The position numbers and the translations under genes are program-made. Positions 14,940-23,427 of a DNA stretch of 23,707 nt are shown piece after piece; within the stretch, counting starts at the first letter, position 1; every line of letters starts with the position of its first letter. The stretch spans positions 1 through 23,707 of the forward strand of contig NZ_CAAKNY010000011.1 of the NCBI RefSeq assembly GCF_901212495.1. The letters are read 5' to 3'. This DNA is from Collinsella aerofaciens. GTDB taxonomy: Bacteria; Actinomycetota; Coriobacteriia; Coriobacteriales; Coriobacteriaceae. The notes under the pieces are model-generated. The model ran no database searches, had not been told where the DNA came from, and saw nothing but the letters and a program-made list of their open reading frames with translations.

Positions 14940-15314
14940 ATGAGTGAGCAGAATGCCAACCCGGTAGAGCTCTTCGGCATGCGCGTTGCCCACGTGGGCA
15001 TCAACGCCACCGACCCGGCCGATGCCCTGGAGATCGCGGAGCTGTTCTCGACGATGATGGGCCTGCCCGTCATCGAGACCCCGGTTTCGTACTTCAATGA
15101 TTCGCTGGTCGAGGTCATGAAGCAGAATGGTCGTGGCGCCAAGGGCCACATTGGCTTTGCCGTCAATGACATTGACGTAGCAGAGAAGTGGTTCGTCGAG
15201 CGCGGGCTCGAGATCAACGAAGAGTCGCGCGTGCTGCTGCCCGACGGTGGCACCAAGCTCGTGTACTTTAAGCGCGAGTTCGCCGGCTTTGCCGTGCACC
15301 TGTGCCGCGAGTAG
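14940..15314 (+). CDS. VOC-fold protein resembling the C-terminal domain of KDPG/KHG aldolase fusions
   Basis: A 124-aa single-domain protein of the vicinal oxygen chelate (glyoxalase/dioxygenase) fold. It has two beta-alpha-beta-beta-beta halves: MRVAHVGINATDPADALEIA and GHIGFAVNDIDVAEKWF. The second half and the end, KLVYFKREFAGFAVHL, resemble the VOC-like tail that some Firmicutes fuse to 2-keto-3-deoxy-6-phosphogluconate aldolase. No aldolase domain is present. Metal ligands cannot be assigned securely. It is co-transcribed with the IIB gene, so a role in sugar or sugar-acid metabolism is an inference. The substrate is unknown. A strong terminator follows. Confidence 0.8.
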   Translation: MSEQNANPVELFGMRVAHVGINATDPADALEIAELFSTMMGLPVIETPVSYFNDSLVEVMKQNGRGAKGHIGFAVNDIDVAEKWFVERGLEINEESRVLLPDGGTKLVYFKREFAGFAVHLCRE

Positions 15315-15336
15315 CGCACAAGTTGCTATAGTTAGC

Positions 15337-15374
15337 AAAAAATGGGGTAAGGCGTGTGGCCTTGCCCCATTTTT
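15337..15374 (+). terminator. Rho-independent terminator after the VOC gene
   Basis: AAAAATGGGGTAAGGC pairs with GCCTTGCCCCATTTTT over a short GTGTG loop, ending in T5. The A-tract on the 5' side makes it potentially bidirectional. It is 23 bp after the VOC stop. Confidence 0.93.
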
Positions 15375-15406
15375 AATACCGAGAGGGTGACTGACGGGCT
15401 GCCGTA

Positions 15407-15572
15407 AATCGAAGGTGAATGGCTTTCCGCGAAGTGAACGAGTGAAATCGAACCCCTGGAGCATCAACACTTTGGAGGCACTGTTTCCTGCGGTTTTGGC
15501 GCCAAAAAGTGCGGATGCTTCGGGCGCCCAAAATAGGTCGTTCACTTCGCGGAAAAGCATTCACCTTCGATT
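15407..15572. repeat. 166-bp palindromic element with 35-bp arms, copy 1
   Basis: Arms at 15407-15441 and 15538-15572 are complementary at 34 of 35 positions and contain the core CCGCGAAGTGAACGA. The 96-bp centre has GTTTCCTGCGGTTTTGGCGCC. Copy 2 at 18418-18600 shares the GAAGTGAACGA core, the centre GTTTCCTGCGGTTTTG and the GGATGCT segment. Its right arm ends 14 bp from the histidine kinase stop, so it may also shape that transcript's end. Confidence 0.9.
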
Positions 15573-15586
15573 CGTGAGAGACGCCC

Positions 15587-16865
15587 CTACCGCGGCAGGC
15601 GAATCGTAAAGCGGCTGCCGACGCCCTCGACTGAGGTCACACCGATGACGCCGCCGTGGTTGTCGACGATCCACTTGGCGATAGCGAGCCCCAGGCCCGA
15701 GCCCTGCGCGCCGGCATCGCGCGCGTTGTCGGCGCGGTAGAACCGTTCAAACGCGTGAGCTGCGGATTCCTGGTTCATGCCGATACCCTCGTCCTCAACG
15801 GCTATCTCGATCGTGCCCGTGCCCGCATCGGGTGTTATACCAAACGTGACGGTCGTTCCCGCATCCGAGTACTTGGCGGCGTTTTGCACGATCACGCGCA
15901 GGGCCTGCTTCACAAGCGCCACGTCGACAGATGCGTCGCAGCGCGGGTCGCTGGCAAACGCGGGGTCAAAAGCCAGCCGATACGCGTGCGCGGTATCAAT
16001 CATCTGCGATTCCTCGCACACCTCGCCGACCAGTGCTGCCAGGTTGGTATGCGCACGCCGCAGGACCGTGCGTCCGGCATCGCCGCGCGCCAAAAACAGC
16101 AGCTGCTCCACGAGCTCCTGCATATGCTCGCTTTCGGCCTTGAGCGATGCGATGGACTCTGCCAGCACGTCCGGGTCGTCTTTGCCCCAGCGGTCGAGCA
16201 TGTTCACGTAGCCCTGAATCACCGCGATGGGCGTGCGTAGCTCGTGACTCGCATCGTTGACAAAGCGCATCTGCTGCAGCTTGGCCTCTTGCATCTGGCG
16301 CAGCAGGCGGTTGAGCGCGACCTCGATACTCGCCAGATCGGCGTCGCCGGTGGTGACGCTCGGCGAGTCGACGCTCGCGCGTTCGATGGCTTGCTCCAAT
16401 GTTTCCATCTTGCCGCCGGCGAGCTGCATGCGGCCGAGCTCGTCAACGCGCAGGGCCAGGTCGTTGAGCGGTGCCATAGTGCGGCGCACGCGACGGGCGC
16501 CGCCGAGCATATCGAGCACGCTGATAACCTGCCAGCCCGCAACGACAAGACAGAGAGGCCATAGCGTGACGAGGTCCTGTGCGAAGGGGAAGGTCTTGGT
16601 GCTACGCGCAAGCTCGACGGTATAGGTGAGCGTGGTCAGGTCCCAGCCGCGCGCGGGCGCCAGCGACATGCCGTGAACGGCGGCGCCGGGGATCCATCCC
16701 GCGGTAAACGCGCCGTCGGGCAGCGTCTGGTTGTAGCCATAGACGAGGATTGCCGCCGCAACAAGCAGCAGTAACAGATCCAGCCAGACGTAGCTCACCA
16801 AGCGGCGCCACATATAGCTCCAGTTGATGGCGCGGGCGATGGAGGTGACGCGCTTGGCCTCGTCG

Positions 16866-16882
<17 letters not shown>
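15587..16882 (-). CDS. Sensor histidine kinase of an OmpR-type two-component system
   Basis: A 431-aa membrane kinase. Membrane helices lie at about 31-50 and 104-125, flanking an extracytoplasmic sensor region of about 50 aa. A HAMP-like linker follows. The HisKA domain has phospho-accepting His203 in NDASHELRTPIAVIQGY. The ATPase domain shows the N box IVQNAAKYS, G1 EDEGIGM, F box FERFYRAD and G2 GSGLGLAIAKW. The ATG at 16882 overlaps the regulator's end by 17 nt, which favours coupled translation; GGGGTGGG lies upstream. Longer in-frame starts would run deep inside the regulator gene and are rejected. The signal is not predictable. Confidence 0.93.
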
Positions 16883-17642
<760 letters not shown>

Positions 17643-17660
17643 GCGTGCCCCCGTCTGCGA

Positions 17661-18203
17661 TTACTTGTCGTCGTTCAGATTTTGTTTGATATCGTCCGCG
17701 GCATTGGCAGCGCTGTCCATCAAGTTGTTGATGCTGCCGGGCACGTCGCCGTCGCTGTCGATGCGGTAGCGCATGCCAAAGAACAGGCCAATCAGCATCA
17801 GCCAGATCGTGGCACCCCAGGCAAACAGGGCGATGATGGGGATCAGGATGGGGATGTTGAGGATGATCGCATCGCGGCGCGTGGCGATAAACTTGGTGTC
17901 CAGGCTCAGGCGGAAGAGCTTTTTGAGGTACTCCCACACGCTGTCCATCTTCTTGGAGAAGTCGGTCTTTTCGCTCGACTTTTCGTAGGCGGCCTGCGCG
18001 GCAACCATCTCGGCAGAGGGCTCGTCGACCGGAACGGACTCGGTGGCGGCGTGCGCCGACGTGGTCTGGGTCTTGCCCTGCGACTCGAGCCAAATGATGG
18101 CATCCAGAACGTTGCCGTCGGTGGCGTCGAGCGCGGCCTTGGCATCGGTGTAGCTCACGTCGCACTTGGTGCGGATGGTTTCAACTTTTTCGAGGTCGTC
18201 CAT
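17661..18203 (-). CDS. DUF4342 protein with UBA-like N-terminus
   Basis: A 180-aa protein. Residues 1 to about 43 form a UBA-like three-helix unit (KCDVSYTDAKAALDATDGNVLDAIIWLESQG) as in NAC/EF-Ts-type proteins. A linker follows, then an amphipathic DUF4342 region (FSKKMDSVWEYLKKLFRLS) and a hydrophobic segment of about 35 residues (ILNIPILIPIIALFAWGATIW and beyond) that gives one or two membrane spans. A short acidic tail is at the end. The ATG at 18203 follows AAAGGACAGG. It is the first gene of a unit with the two-component system, so it may act in or be controlled by that pathway; this is inferred from order only. Confidence 0.85.
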   Translation of the reverse strand: MDDLEKVETIRTKCDVSYTDAKAALDATDGNVLDAIIWLESQGKTQTTSAHAATESVPVDEPSAEMVAAQAAYEKSSEKTDFSKKMDSVWEYLKKLFRLSLDTKFIATRRDAIILNIPILIPIIALFAWGATIWLMLIGLFFGMRYRIDSDGDVPGSINNLMDSAANAADDIKQNLNDDK

Positions 18204-18225
18204 GACCTGTCCTTTCGTTCGATGG

Positions 18226-18284
18226 GCGCGACGCCGGGCGTTTTGCCCGGGCGCGAGCGTTGCGTTCGGCGGCCTGCGTCGCGC
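18226..18284 (-). other. GC-rich hairpin in the leader of the DUF4342 gene
   Basis: GCGCGACGC at 18226-18234 pairs exactly with GCGTCGCGC at 18276-18284. Inside is a second stem, GCCGGGC/GCCCGGG, with a TTTT-containing loop. The structure would lie in the 5' untranslated RNA, about 23 nt from the start codon. It could affect expression; no known riboswitch is recognised. Confidence 0.4.
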
Positions 18285-18321
18285 GGCGCCGCCCCGCCCT
18301 TGGTCGAACTCTATAGTGCAG

Positions 18322-18349
18322 GATATAGATTAAGCGATTCTTGAGCCAA
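18322..18349 (-). promoter_or_regulatory. Candidate promoter of the DUF4342-regulator-kinase unit
   Basis: Minus strand: TTGGCT (18349-18344), a 16-bp spacer, then TATATC (18327-18322). The region is notably AT-richer than its surroundings and gives a leader of about 110 nt. Confidence 0.4.
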
Positions 18350-18417
18350 GATTAATGTTGGATGAGTTTTTGGGTGGCGGTGGGGAAGGGAGAGGTGTCC
18401 TTCTGGGTAGCTAGCAG

Positions 18418-18600
18418 CGAGGTCTAATACTTTTCCGAGAAGTGAACGAGCTAAATCGGACCCCCGAAGCATCGACACTTTGAGGGCGCCGTTTCCTGCG
18501 GTTTTGATGCCAGAATCCTGCGTTTATGCCGTTGAAAAATGCGGATGCTCCAGGGGTCCAAAAACAGCCGTTCACTTCTCGGGAAAAGTATTTGACCTCG
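18418..18600. repeat. 183-bp palindromic element, copy 2
   Basis: Arms at 18418-18448 and 18569-18600 match with one mismatch and one 1-bp indel, and contain GAGAAGTGAACG. The centre shares GTTTCCTGCGGTTTTG with copy 1 (15407-15572). The inner segments CCCCGAAGCATC and GATGCTCCAGGGG are in the opposite order from copy 1, as if the core were inverted relative to the arms. It lies between divergent genes. Confidence 0.88.
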
Positions 18601-18760
18601 ATAGCGGGGGATGGTGAGCCGGTACAAAACGGCGTCAAGGGTTGGTCGAGCAGGCGGTGTCTCCATTGATGCCCGCACGACATGTGACACTTAATCTGCC
18701 GCCCTGCCCTGCCGCGACGGCACGTACCTGAATAACGACCCTCTAAGGAGTTCAATATCG
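18601..18760. other. Upstream region of the small membrane protein gene
   Basis: No gene is visible. TTGATG at 18666-18671 and CTTAAT at 18690-18695 could be a promoter with an 18-bp spacer; the call is weak. TAAGGAG near 18745 is the ribosome binding site of the next gene. Confidence 0.3.
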
Positions 18761-19000
18761 ATGAGTGGCAACACCAAACATCTCGCAAAAAAGTGTGTCA
18801 AGGACGCGGGGCCGTGTCTTGCGCTGTGCGTGGCCGGCGCAGCGGTCGCGCTGCTGGCTGTTCTAGGACCGTTCGATGCGCTCCGAAGTGCCAGTACCCT
18901 GCGCGTTTGCATGGCCCTTGCCGGCGCCATGATGACCGGCGGCGTACTCGATCTGATTTTTTGGGTACTTGACCCGTTTGGATGGAAGAACGAGGGGTAG
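18761..19000 (+). CDS. Small two-helix membrane protein, unknown function
   Basis: The product is 79 aa. A basic N-terminus (TKHLAKKCVKD) leads into helix 1 at about 17-37 and helix 2 at about 46-71, ending WKNEG. Three Cys lie in or near helix 1 (KKC, GPCLALC). It matches no family I recognise. TAAGGAG lies about 10 nt before the ATG, and codon use is like the neighbours. It is followed 85 bp later by the phosphoesterase gene on the same strand. Confidence 0.7.
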   Translation: MSGNTKHLAKKCVKDAGPCLALCVAGAAVALLAVLGPFDALRSASTLRVCMALAGAMMTGGVLDLIFWVLDPFGWKNEG

Positions 19001-19085
19001 GTCCTAAAGGATGGAAGGGCTGGAACGGTTGGCTTAGTGATCGTGCAGAATGTGGGCTAGCGACTTACAAAGAAGTGGTGATTCG

Positions 19086-19811
19086 ATGACGGTCTATGTG
19101 ACGGGCGATATTCACGGTGGCATCGACATGCAAAAGTTGCGCGATTGGGATCTTGGGGATAGTCTGACGAGCGATGACTATCTGATTGTCGCGGGCGACT
19201 TTGGCTTTCCCTGGGATTTCTCTGCCGAGGAATGTGCCGATATCGCTTGGCTGGAGTCGCGCCCCTATACCGTGCTGTTCGTCGACGGCAACCACGAGCG
19301 TTTCGACCATTGGGCAGAGCGTCCCATGGAGTTGTGGCACGGTGGGCTGACGCAGCGTCTGTCGGATACCTCCCCCATACGGCGCCTGACGCGCGGCGAG
19401 GTTTTTGACCTCGACGGCTCAACGGTCTTTACCATGGGCGGCGCCACGAGCGTGGACAAGGAATACCGCATTCCGTATTCCAGCTGGTGGCCGCATGAGC
19501 TGCCGAGTGAGCGCAACTTTGAGGAGGCGCGGGCAAAGCTCGACAGCGTGGGCTGGAAGGTCGACTACGTAATCACCCACACCTGCTCTACGCGCATGCT
19601 TTCGCCCACGCTCTATCCGGCACCCGGCTGGAATTGCCCCGCCGTTGACCGACTTACGGCATTTTTCGATGAGCTGGAGGACCGCTTGGGCTACAAGCGC
19701 TGGTACTACGGGCATTTTCATCGGGACGCCAACCCAGCCGAGCGCCACACCGTGCTCTACGACTGCATCGTTCGCCTGGGCGACGAGCTTATGCCCTGGG
19801 ATGTTGCGTAG
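19086..19811 (+). CDS. Calcineurin-like metallophosphoesterase
   Basis: A 241-aa cytosolic phosphoesterase. Metal and catalytic motifs are in order: GDIHGG (Asp8, His10), VAGDFGFPWD (Asp38), DGNHERFD (Asn69, His70), VITHTCS and YYGHFHRD. The GNHE loop and GDFG follow the Ser/Thr phosphatase-like branch, and it is distinct from the YfcE-type enzyme at 5344. The substrate is unknown. The ATG at 19086 is preferred because the protein then begins just before the first motif (TVYVTGDIHG); the upstream GTG/ATG codons give a non-conserved extension. The ribosome binding site is weak (AAGTGGTG). The gene converges with GluQ-RS with only 15 bp between. Confidence 0.88.
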   Translation: MTVYVTGDIHGGIDMQKLRDWDLGDSLTSDDYLIVAGDFGFPWDFSAEECADIAWLESRPYTVLFVDGNHERFDHWAERPMELWHGGLTQRLSDTSPIRRLTRGEVFDLDGSTVFTMGGATSVDKEYRIPYSSWWPHELPSERNFEEARAKLDSVGWKVDYVITHTCSTRMLSPTLYPAPGWNCPAVDRLTAFFDELEDRLGYKRWYYGHFHRDANPAERHTVLYDCIVRLGDELMPWDVA

Positions 19812-19826
19812 CGGCGATACGTTTGG

Positions 19827-20846
19827 CTACTCGACCGTTACAGTGATGTTCTCCCGGTGCGCGCGGATGACGTCCCAGCTAAAGTGCTCGGCCAGCTGCT
19901 CGGCAGAGCGCGGTGTGGTGTCCGGCGCGATGCCCGTTTGTCCGGCGAGCCATCCCAGCAGTGCCTCGGGCGCGCCAAAGCGGGCGCGTAGTTCGCCCAG
20001 GTCCAGATCGCGGTCGCGCTTGGAAAGGCGACGGCCATCCGGCGATATGATCAGCGGAATGTGCGCGTAGCGCGGCGTGGGAAGTCCCAGCAGATGCTGC
20101 AGGTAGATTTGGCGGGGCGTGGAGCCCAACAAGTCGCATCCGCGCACGACCTCGGTGGCGCCCATGGCGGCGTCGTCGACCACCACGGCTAGCTGGTAGG
20201 CAAACACGCCGTCGCTGCGACGCACCAAAAAGTCGCCGCACTCGGTGGCGAGCGCCTCGCATTGGGCGCCGTACGTGCGGTCCACAAATTCGACCACATC
20301 GTCTGCGAGGTCATCGACGGTGGGCACGCGCAGACGTGTGGCCGGGGCGCGCAGGGCGCTGCGGCGAGCGATCTCTTTGGCAGAAAGGTTTCGGCAGGAG
20401 CCGCGGTAGATGGGCGTGCCGTCGCTGGCGTGCGGTGCGCTTGCGGCGTGGAGCTCGGCGCGCGTGCAAAAGCAGGGATAGGTGAGGCCGGCGTCTTGCA
20501 GCTGGTGCAGGGCGCTCTCGTACAGATCCAGGCGATCGTGCTGGTAGTGGGGGCCTTCGTCCCACTCGAGTCCTAGCCATGCCAGGTCGTCGATCAGTTG
20601 GGCGGCAAGCTCGGGGCGCTTGCAGCGGTCGTCCAGGTCCTCGATGCGCAGCACGATGCTGCCGCCCTGGCTGCGGACCGAAAGCCACGCGCACAGGCAG
20701 CTGAACACGTTGCCCAGGTGCATGCGGCCCGAGGGCGACGGGGCAAAGCGACCCACGACGGGCGCGGGAGCGGGGGCGAGCTTGCTGTTGGGCGCCGTTG
20801 GCGCGTCCGCGGCGGGCGTTGCTATGTTGCGTGCTTTGATATCCAT
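19827..20846 (-). CDS. gluQ: Glutamyl-Q tRNA(Asp) synthetase
   Basis: A 339-aa truncated relative of glutamyl-tRNA synthetase. It activates glutamate and attaches it to queuosine in the anticodon of tRNA(Asp). The class I signature FAPSPSGRMHLGN is at about 34-46 (HIGH-like HLGN), and KMSKS-like RRLSKRDRDL lies near the C-terminus. The zinc knuckle is visible as Cys125, Cys127 (CFC), Tyr147 and Cys151 (YRGSC). The anticodon-binding domain of GltX is absent, as expected. An Ala/Pro-rich extension of about 30 aa precedes the catalytic core. The ATG at 20846 has no ribosome binding site but has TATACT 7 nt upstream, so the mRNA may be leaderless. Confidence 0.92.
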   Translation of the reverse strand: MDIKARNIATPAADAPTAPNSKLAPAPAPVVGRFAPSPSGRMHLGNVFSCLCAWLSVRSQGGSIVLRIEDLDDRCKRPELAAQLIDDLAWLGLEWDEGPHYQHDRLDLYESALHQLQDAGLTYPCFCTRAELHAASAPHASDGTPIYRGSCRNLSAKEIARRSALRAPATRLRVPTVDDLADDVVEFVDRTYGAQCEALATECGDFLVRRSDGVFAYQLAVVVDDAAMGATEVVRGCDLLGSTPRQIYLQHLLGLPTPRYAHIPLIISPDGRRLSKRDRDLDLGELRARFGAPEALLGWLAGQTGIAPDTTPRSAEQLAEHFSWDVIRAHRENITVTVE

Positions 20847-20853
20847 GCGGACG

Positions 20854-20859
20854 AGTATA
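20854..20859 (-). promoter_or_regulatory. Candidate -10 box giving a leaderless gluQ transcript
   Basis: Minus-strand TATACT is separated by 7 nt from the A of the gluQ ATG, so transcription would start at or next to the start codon. The -35 is poor. Leaderless mRNAs are common in actinobacteria. Confidence 0.4.
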
Positions 20860-20994
20860 GCGCGGGGTGGGGTGGGGGAGGCGTCGTCGATGCTCGCAAG
20901 TTGCCGAGGCCGCGTGTTGTGCTCGACGGGCACCGACTCAACATCTCGATTACCGCCCGCAAGCTTAGCCCCTTCAACCCCTCAAACGACAGAA

Positions 20995-21024
20995 ACCCCG
21001 GCAGCTCTTCGCAACTGCCGGGGT
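20995..21024. other. Perfect 10-bp hairpin
   Basis: ACCCCGGCAG at 20995-21004 pairs with CTGCCGGGGT at 21015-21024 over CTCTTCGCAA. On the minus strand it is followed by TTTCTGT, on the plus strand by no T-run. It could end an unseen minus-strand transcript; nothing upstream supports one. Confidence 0.45.
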
Positions 21025-21200
21025 CTCCGCGGAAAAGGGGGACATGATCCTCGAGCGAACGGGAAAGGGACAACCGTTTTCGCTCAACTGCTTTATGCCC
21101 CTTGCCCGCCGGCTCAATCAGCGCGTGTCGCAGCAACACAAAGCCACTACACCTGTGACGGAGCTGTGAAGTGGTATCTATCGTTGGTGCAGGCCGTGCC

Positions 21201-21245
21201 AAAGAGTGTCCCTAATGACTAGTCATTTAAGAACGTCCCCAATGA
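21201..21245. repeat. GGGGACGTTC-type dispersed repeat, copy 2 (inverted)
   Basis: The reverse complement of this segment matches 3421-3465 at 41 of 45 positions, including the central palindrome TGACTAGTCA and the flanking GGGGACGTTC and AGGGACA words. Confidence 0.8.
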
Positions 21246-21369
21246 CTAGCTGCTGGCGGCGGGCGTGACTTTCATCCCGTTTGGCGTTCCGGTCGCCTAG
21301 ATATTCGTCATGTGCGTTCGCAAACGTGGGACAATGGCGCTGTTGGTTTTACAGACAAAGGATGTGCCT

Positions 21370-23313
21370 ATGAACGCCCCCGTTGCCAAGACCTGTCGGC
21401 AGCGCCGCCTATTCGCGCGATTCGCTTCCGCCTGCGCGCTCGCCGCGCTTGCGTTGCTGCTGCTGCCTGCCGCCGCGCACGCCGACGGCTACTCCATGAG
21501 CCAAACCCACATCGGCGCCACGGTCGAGGCCGATGGCTCGCTGACCGTTGTCGAGAGACGCCAGTTTGATTTCGATGACGACATCAACGGCGTGTTTTGG
21601 GAGATCAATACGGGTTCCAACCAGCAGGGAGGCGCGGCGGGCGTCAATGTGCTGAGCGTCGAGGAAGATGGCACCGCGTTTAACAGAGTCGATTATGCAA
21701 ACAAGGGCGACAACGGTGTCTATACGGTTGAGCAGTCCGACGGCGGCGTAAAGATCAAGGTTTTCAGCCCCCACGAGAGCGGCGACAGCGCGATTTATTA
21801 CGTGAGCTACACCATGACCGGTGCGGTCATGAACTGGTCCGATACCGCCGAACTCTACTGGAAGTTTGTGGGCGACGGCTGGTCGGCGGATTCCGACGAT
21901 GTTGAGATGGAAGTCCACTTCGCAAACGCTGCCGCGGGGACCCCGGCAACCAAGGGTGACAACTTCCGCGCGTGGGGCCACGGTCCGCTCACGGGCAACG
22001 TATCGCTCGACACGGACGAGCCTATGGTTACCTATACCATTTCCTGCGTGCACGAGGGTGAGTTTGCCGAGGCGCGCATCGCCTTCCCCAGCGATTGGGT
22101 ACCGCAGCTTGCCGCCTCGAGCGAGGAACGTCTGCCGACGATCCTAAGCGAGGAGAAGGAATGGGCCGACGAAGCTAATGCCCGCCGCGCCCGCGCGCGC
22201 ATGATTGCCAATGCACTTGCCGTGCTAAGTGTTGTCGCGGCGGTGGCCTTTACCGGCACAATCGTTGTGCTCAAGCTGCGCCGCCGCAAGCCAAAGCCGC
22301 TTTTCCAGGACGAATATTTCCGCGATGTGCCTTCGGCCGACCATCCCGCCGTGCTTTCGGCCCTCATGAACTGGAACGAGGTGCCCGATCAGGCATATAT
22401 CGCCACGCTCATGAAGCTCACTGACGACCGTGTGATCAAGCTGGAGCAGGCGACCGTGACCAAGGCCAAGAAGGGTCTGTTGGGGCGTGAAAAAGAAGAG
22501 CAGACGTATCGCGTGACGGTGAGTGATGCGGGTTGGAAGTCGGCCAAGGGCATTGACCGCACGGTGCTCAAGGTCTTCTTTGCCGGCGCTAAGCCCGACG
22601 AGAACGGTGATCGCTCGCGCACGTTTGACGAGCTGCGGCACTACGTCAAGCAGCACGCCACACCCGTGGGCGACAAACTCGAGGACTATCAGAACACCGT
22701 TAAGGGCAAGCTGGCCGATAGCGAGTACGTTGCCTCGGACGGCATTGTCGCAATGGTGTTTTGCCTGGTTCTTGGTATTCTGATTGCCTTTATTCCCATG
22801 GGATCCATCTTCTTTACCGACGGCGCGCAGGCGAACATTATCGCCGCGGTTATCTCGGTGCCCATCGTGCTGGTGGGTATTGGCCTGGGCCTTACGTTTC
22901 GCCGCTTTACGCCGGAGGGCGCCGAGGTGGCGGCTCGCTGCAAGGCGCTCAAGCATTGGCTCGAGGATTTCACGCGCCTCAAGGAGGCCGTCCCGGGCGA
23001 TCTGGTGCTGTGGAACAAGCTACTGGTAATGGGCGCAGCGCTGGGCGTTTCCAAGGAAGTATTGCGCCAGCTTGCCGAGGCCGTGCCGCCCGAGGTGCGC
23101 GAGGCCGACGGCTTCTACGACAATTACCCCTGCTACTGGTGGTACTACCATCATTACGGTACCGAGTCGCCGATGGATTCGTTCGACGGCGTGTATCACG
23201 AGAGCATTCGTGAGCTCGCGTCGAGCTCCGACAGTTCGAGCGGCGGCGGAGGCGGCGGCTTCTCGGGCGGCGGCGGTGGCGGCGCCGGTGGAGGCGGCGG
23301 TGGAACGTTCTAG
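21370..23313 (+). CDS. DUF2207 membrane protein with Gly-rich C-terminus
   Basis: A 647-aa predicted membrane protein. It has a signal peptide (RRLFARFASACALAALALLL, cleavage near AHA-DG at about 38) and an extracellular DUF2207 domain (about 40-270) beginning with the pattern GATVEADGSLTVVERRQFDF. A membrane helix lies at about 278-300, then a cytoplasmic segment starting KLRRRKPKPLFQDEYF, and helices at about 457-476 and 486-506. A second cytoplasmic segment carries KALKHWLEDFTRLKEA, the usual DUF2207 C-terminal signature. The tail (about 623-647) is almost all Gly and Ser, again typical of the family. The ATG at 21370 has AAAGGA upstream; the earlier in-frame ATG at 21310 would place extra residues before the signal peptide. 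The function is not established. Confidence 0.92.
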   Translation: MNAPVAKTCRQRRLFARFASACALAALALLLLPAAAHADGYSMSQTHIGATVEADGSLTVVERRQFDFDDDINGVFWEINTGSNQQGGAAGVNVLSVEEDGTAFNRVDYANKGDNGVYTVEQSDGGVKIKVFSPHESGDSAIYYVSYTMTGAVMNWSDTAELYWKFVGDGWSADSDDVEMEVHFANAAAGTPATKGDNFRAWGHGPLTGNVSLDTDEPMVTYTISCVHEGEFAEARIAFPSDWVPQLAASSEERLPTILSEEKEWADEANARRARARMIANALAVLSVVAAVAFTGTIVVLKLRRRKPKPLFQDEYFRDVPSADHPAVLSALMNWNEVPDQAYIATLMKLTDDRVIKLEQATVTKAKKGLLGREKEEQTYRVTVSDAGWKSAKGIDRTVLKVFFAGAKPDENGDRSRTFDELRHYVKQHATPVGDKLEDYQNTVKGKLADSEYVASDGIVAMVFCLVLGILIAFIPMGSIFFTDGAQANIIAAVISVPIVLVGIGLGLTFRRFTPEGAEVAARCKALKHWLEDFTRLKEAVPGDLVLWNKLLVMGAALGVSKEVLRQLAEAVPPEVREADGFYDNYPCYWWYYHHYGTESPMDSFDGVYHESIRELASSSDSSSGGGGGGFSGGGGGGAGGGGGGTF

Positions 23314-23326
23314 CGAGCGCTTGCTT

Positions 23327-23375
23327 TGGGATGGACCTTTCTGGGCGGTTGCCTGGGAAGATCCATCCCATTTTT
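23327..23375 (+). terminator. Terminator after the DUF2207 gene
   Basis: TGGGATGGA at 23327-23335 pairs exactly with TCCATCCCA at 23362-23370, followed by TTTTT. The loop of 26 nt can form a weak inner stem. It begins 14 bp after the stop. Confidence 0.82.
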
Positions 23376-23427
23376 GTGCATCGAAACGGGCCAAGCTTTC
23401 TGCTGAGGACCTTCGCGCAAGGGGTGG

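Larger units (their letters stand above)
20860..21369. other. Intergenic region between gluQ and the DUF2207 gene
   Basis: About 510 bp without a supported gene. It contains a hairpin at 20995-21024, a GGGGAC-type repeat at 21201-21245 and scattered GGGACA words. Open frames here have no ribosome binding site and repeat-like composition. The DUF2207 promoter must be near the right end; no consensus boxes stand out. Confidence 0.5.

Noticed and set aside
15373..15609. Short frames on both strands in the palindrome, with similar products ending in SFTSRKSIHLRF
   Set aside because: Both strands give the same peptide because the DNA is palindromic; there are no binding sites.
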